Shown: in pieces, positions 31,305-32,596 of the stretch
Numbering within the stretch: the first letter of the stretch is position 1
Layout: each line of letters opens with the position of its first letter
From: Purshia tridentata
Taxonomy: Eukaryota > Streptophyta > Magnoliopsida > Rosales > Rosaceae
Direction: 5' to 3'
NCBI GenBank assembly: GCA_003254885.1
Contig: QANT01006956.1
Span: 1 to 32,596, forward strand
Length of the DNA: 32,596 nucleotides
Position numbers and translations under genes: made by a program
The notes under the pieces: model-generated
The model's database searches: none
The model's input: only the letters and a program-made list of their open reading frames with translations
Told to the model about the DNA's origin: nothing

Positions 31305-32110
31305 TCACAAGTTAGTTGGCCCTCCATTCCGACTGGTTGAAGTTATGTTGCCATCTTCACATGCTACTGATTTTCCTTTTTGATTGCCACTAGGTGGACT
31401 TGGGGTAGTATTGGGCTGTGCAATACCATCAGCAAGATCTGCTCCAGGGGAAGTCACACTTGCACTTGCTAAGGGTGCTTGCAGGCTTGGCCCCATCATA
31501 ATTTCTGGTGGGAATTCACTAGTGCAAGGGGTGACACCCAACGACCCTCTGATGTAATTGTCAACTGCATGAGACACTCTTCCATTGAAGTGTACATCCA
31601 TTTGGAGTTGTTGCCTTTGGAGTTGCATGATCTCTCCATTATGCACTAGTCGAAGCCTTTCAACCTCTAAACGGTATTGGTCCATTAGCATTCTAGTGTG
31701 TTCCATCTCTTCTCGATGGTCCATCGTCAATCTTGCAGCCTCCCTTTGTAATACCTCATATGACTCCCTTAAGGCATGTAACTCTGCAGCCACACCACGT
31801 CGCTCAATATGCATTCCTGGTGCATTCTAGTGTGTTCCATCTCTTCTCGATGGTCCACCGTCAATCTTGCAGCCTCCCTTTGTAATACCTCATATGACTC
31901 CCTTAAGGCATGTAACTCCGCAGCCACACCACATCGCTCAATGTGCATTCCTGGAATGTCAGCAGGGGTCACTCCAGTCCCATATCCCTTCACGCTAGTG
32001 CTACTCTCAGGTCCCATGACTGCTGCAAAAACTCCATTGATGACTTCCAGGGTAATTAGGGGTGTGTTGGGCCGTTGTTCATAATGGTTTACCCTTTGTT
32101 GCAGTTCGGC
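31305..32110 (-). pseudogene. CACTA accessory protein (PF03004-like), 3' coding part, broken by duplication
   Basis: On the minus strand an acceptor (TTTTTTTGCAG) precedes coding sequence starting at 32110. This begins with a Gln/Arg/Glu helix and a VNHYEQRPNTP segment, then VMGPE and GYGTGVTP, motifs typical of the C-terminal part of En/Spm PF03004 proteins in plants. Next comes a coiled coil (repeated LHALRESYEVLQREAARL-type heptads) and a Ser/Pro/Gly-rich tail ending at TGA (31305-31307). A 134-bp tandem duplication within the coiled coil shifts the frame, so the two halves read in different frames (stop near 31769). The upstream exons lie in or beyond 32111-32596. Confidence 0.65.
31688..31955 (-). 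repeat. 134-bp tandem duplication within the accessory gene
   Basis: 31688-31821 and 31822-31955 are direct copies differing at only a few bases. 134 is not divisible by three, so the duplication itself breaks the reading frame. The high similarity makes it a recent event or an assembly error. Confidence 0.92.
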
Positions 32111-32596
32111 CTGCAAAAAAATATCGAAAGACAATCTTCAAGTTGCTGACACACAACCATGTCATATAAGCAACCTAATTTGCTATCTTAAACAATCAGT
32201 AATAAAATTGGTTTTTAATCAGTAAATAACCCTGCAACATACATGAAAATAGAGAACATGACATACAATATTTAACACTTGATGACACAACCACTAAAAA
32301 AATATTAGTTTACACAAATGAAATGCCTTCAGATGGTATAGACCTTTGACAAAATTTGCTTCATAGGTTGATTATTATGTTAGTAAGCTTTAAAATTGAA
32401 TTAATGAGTTAGTGCCAGACCAATACCATCATTATTTAAAAACTAATAATACATCAATTGAAAAGGAGAAATGAAAAATTGTAAGCTCATTTATTATTAC
32501 TGAAAAATCCACATTTGATAACATTGCTAAAATTGATACTAAATGTACCCAATGAACTCATATGAATTTCCCCCACAGTAGAGTTCACTGGAGTTC
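32111..32596. other. AT-rich end of window, probably intron of the minus-strand gene
   Basis: Follows the splice acceptor at 32111-32112 (minus strand). No exon, repeat or promoter could be supported up to the window end. Confidence 0.45.

Larger units (their letters stand above)
30222..32596 (-). mobile_element. Second CACTA element, one end plus accessory gene, runs off the window
   Basis: CACTACAACAAATCTTGG at 30222 looks like a CACTA terminus, distinct in sequence from the first element. The following several hundred bases carry repeated AGCAACC/GGTTGCT motifs in both orientations, a subterminal pattern. A minus-strand PF03004-like gene follows at 31305-32110. The orientation fits a 3' element end at 30222 with the rest beyond 32596. 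Without the other terminus, the element's extent and the link between end and gene remain inferred. Confidence 0.6.

Noticed and set aside
32111..32134. Minus-strand ATG at 32134 as the gene start
   Set aside because: It lies upstream of a strong splice acceptor, so the coding part begins at 32110 as an internal exon.

Overview
This is nuclear DNA from a flowering plant, almost certainly a eudicot; I cannot name the species. The evidence is spliced genes with GT-AG introns, two En/Spm (CACTA) transposons of plant type, an endogenous plant pararetrovirus, a plant satellite array and a remnant of lycopene epsilon-cyclase. There are single N bases at 22795 and 23964, so the sequence comes from a draft assembly. 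Nearly everything here is repeat or pseudogene, and I see no gene that is clearly intact and belongs to the host.

Layout. (1) 1-9170: a decayed head-to-tail array of a Caulimoviridae element, closest in layout to florendoviruses/petuviruses. It holds the 3' part of one unit (duplicated RNase H fragments, an odd zinc-knuckle segment, ORF2), then an intergenic region with TATA box, leader and initiator tRNA-Met primer-binding site. A second, nearly full unit follows: movement protein, capsid, protease, reverse transcriptase, RNase H and ORF2. The two ORF2 copies lie 7636 bp apart, about one viral genome length. Several stops and one frameshift break the polyprotein. (2) 9171-19936: a 10.8-kb CACTA transposon with matching terminal inverted repeats. 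It carries a three-exon transposase (Transpos_assoc, Tnp2, DUF4218, DUF4216) and a twelve-exon second gene joining an En/Spm PF03004 region to a Ulp1-type cysteine protease. Each gene carries only one or two disabling changes. (3) 19937-28289: a satellite array of about 150-bp monomers arranged as a ten-monomer higher-order repeat of 1.44-1.48 kb, with short foreign inserts. (4) 28531-30213: the 3' half of a lycopene epsilon-cyclase gene, six exons with correct splice sites but with frameshifts and a stop. (5) 30222-32596: one end of a second CACTA element with a minus-strand accessory gene broken by a 134-bp tandem duplication; it runs off the window.

The most informative oddity is the first CACTA element. 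Its left end sits in the pararetrovirus ORF2 and its right end in the satellite, and the flanking trinucleotides differ (ACC versus AAA). That is not what a simple insertion gives, and it points to recombination between elements or an assembly join. No new defence-like or regulatory system is evident. The best leads are this junction, the ten-mer satellite structure, the zinc-knuckle segment present in only one viral unit, and the protease-fused CACTA gene.
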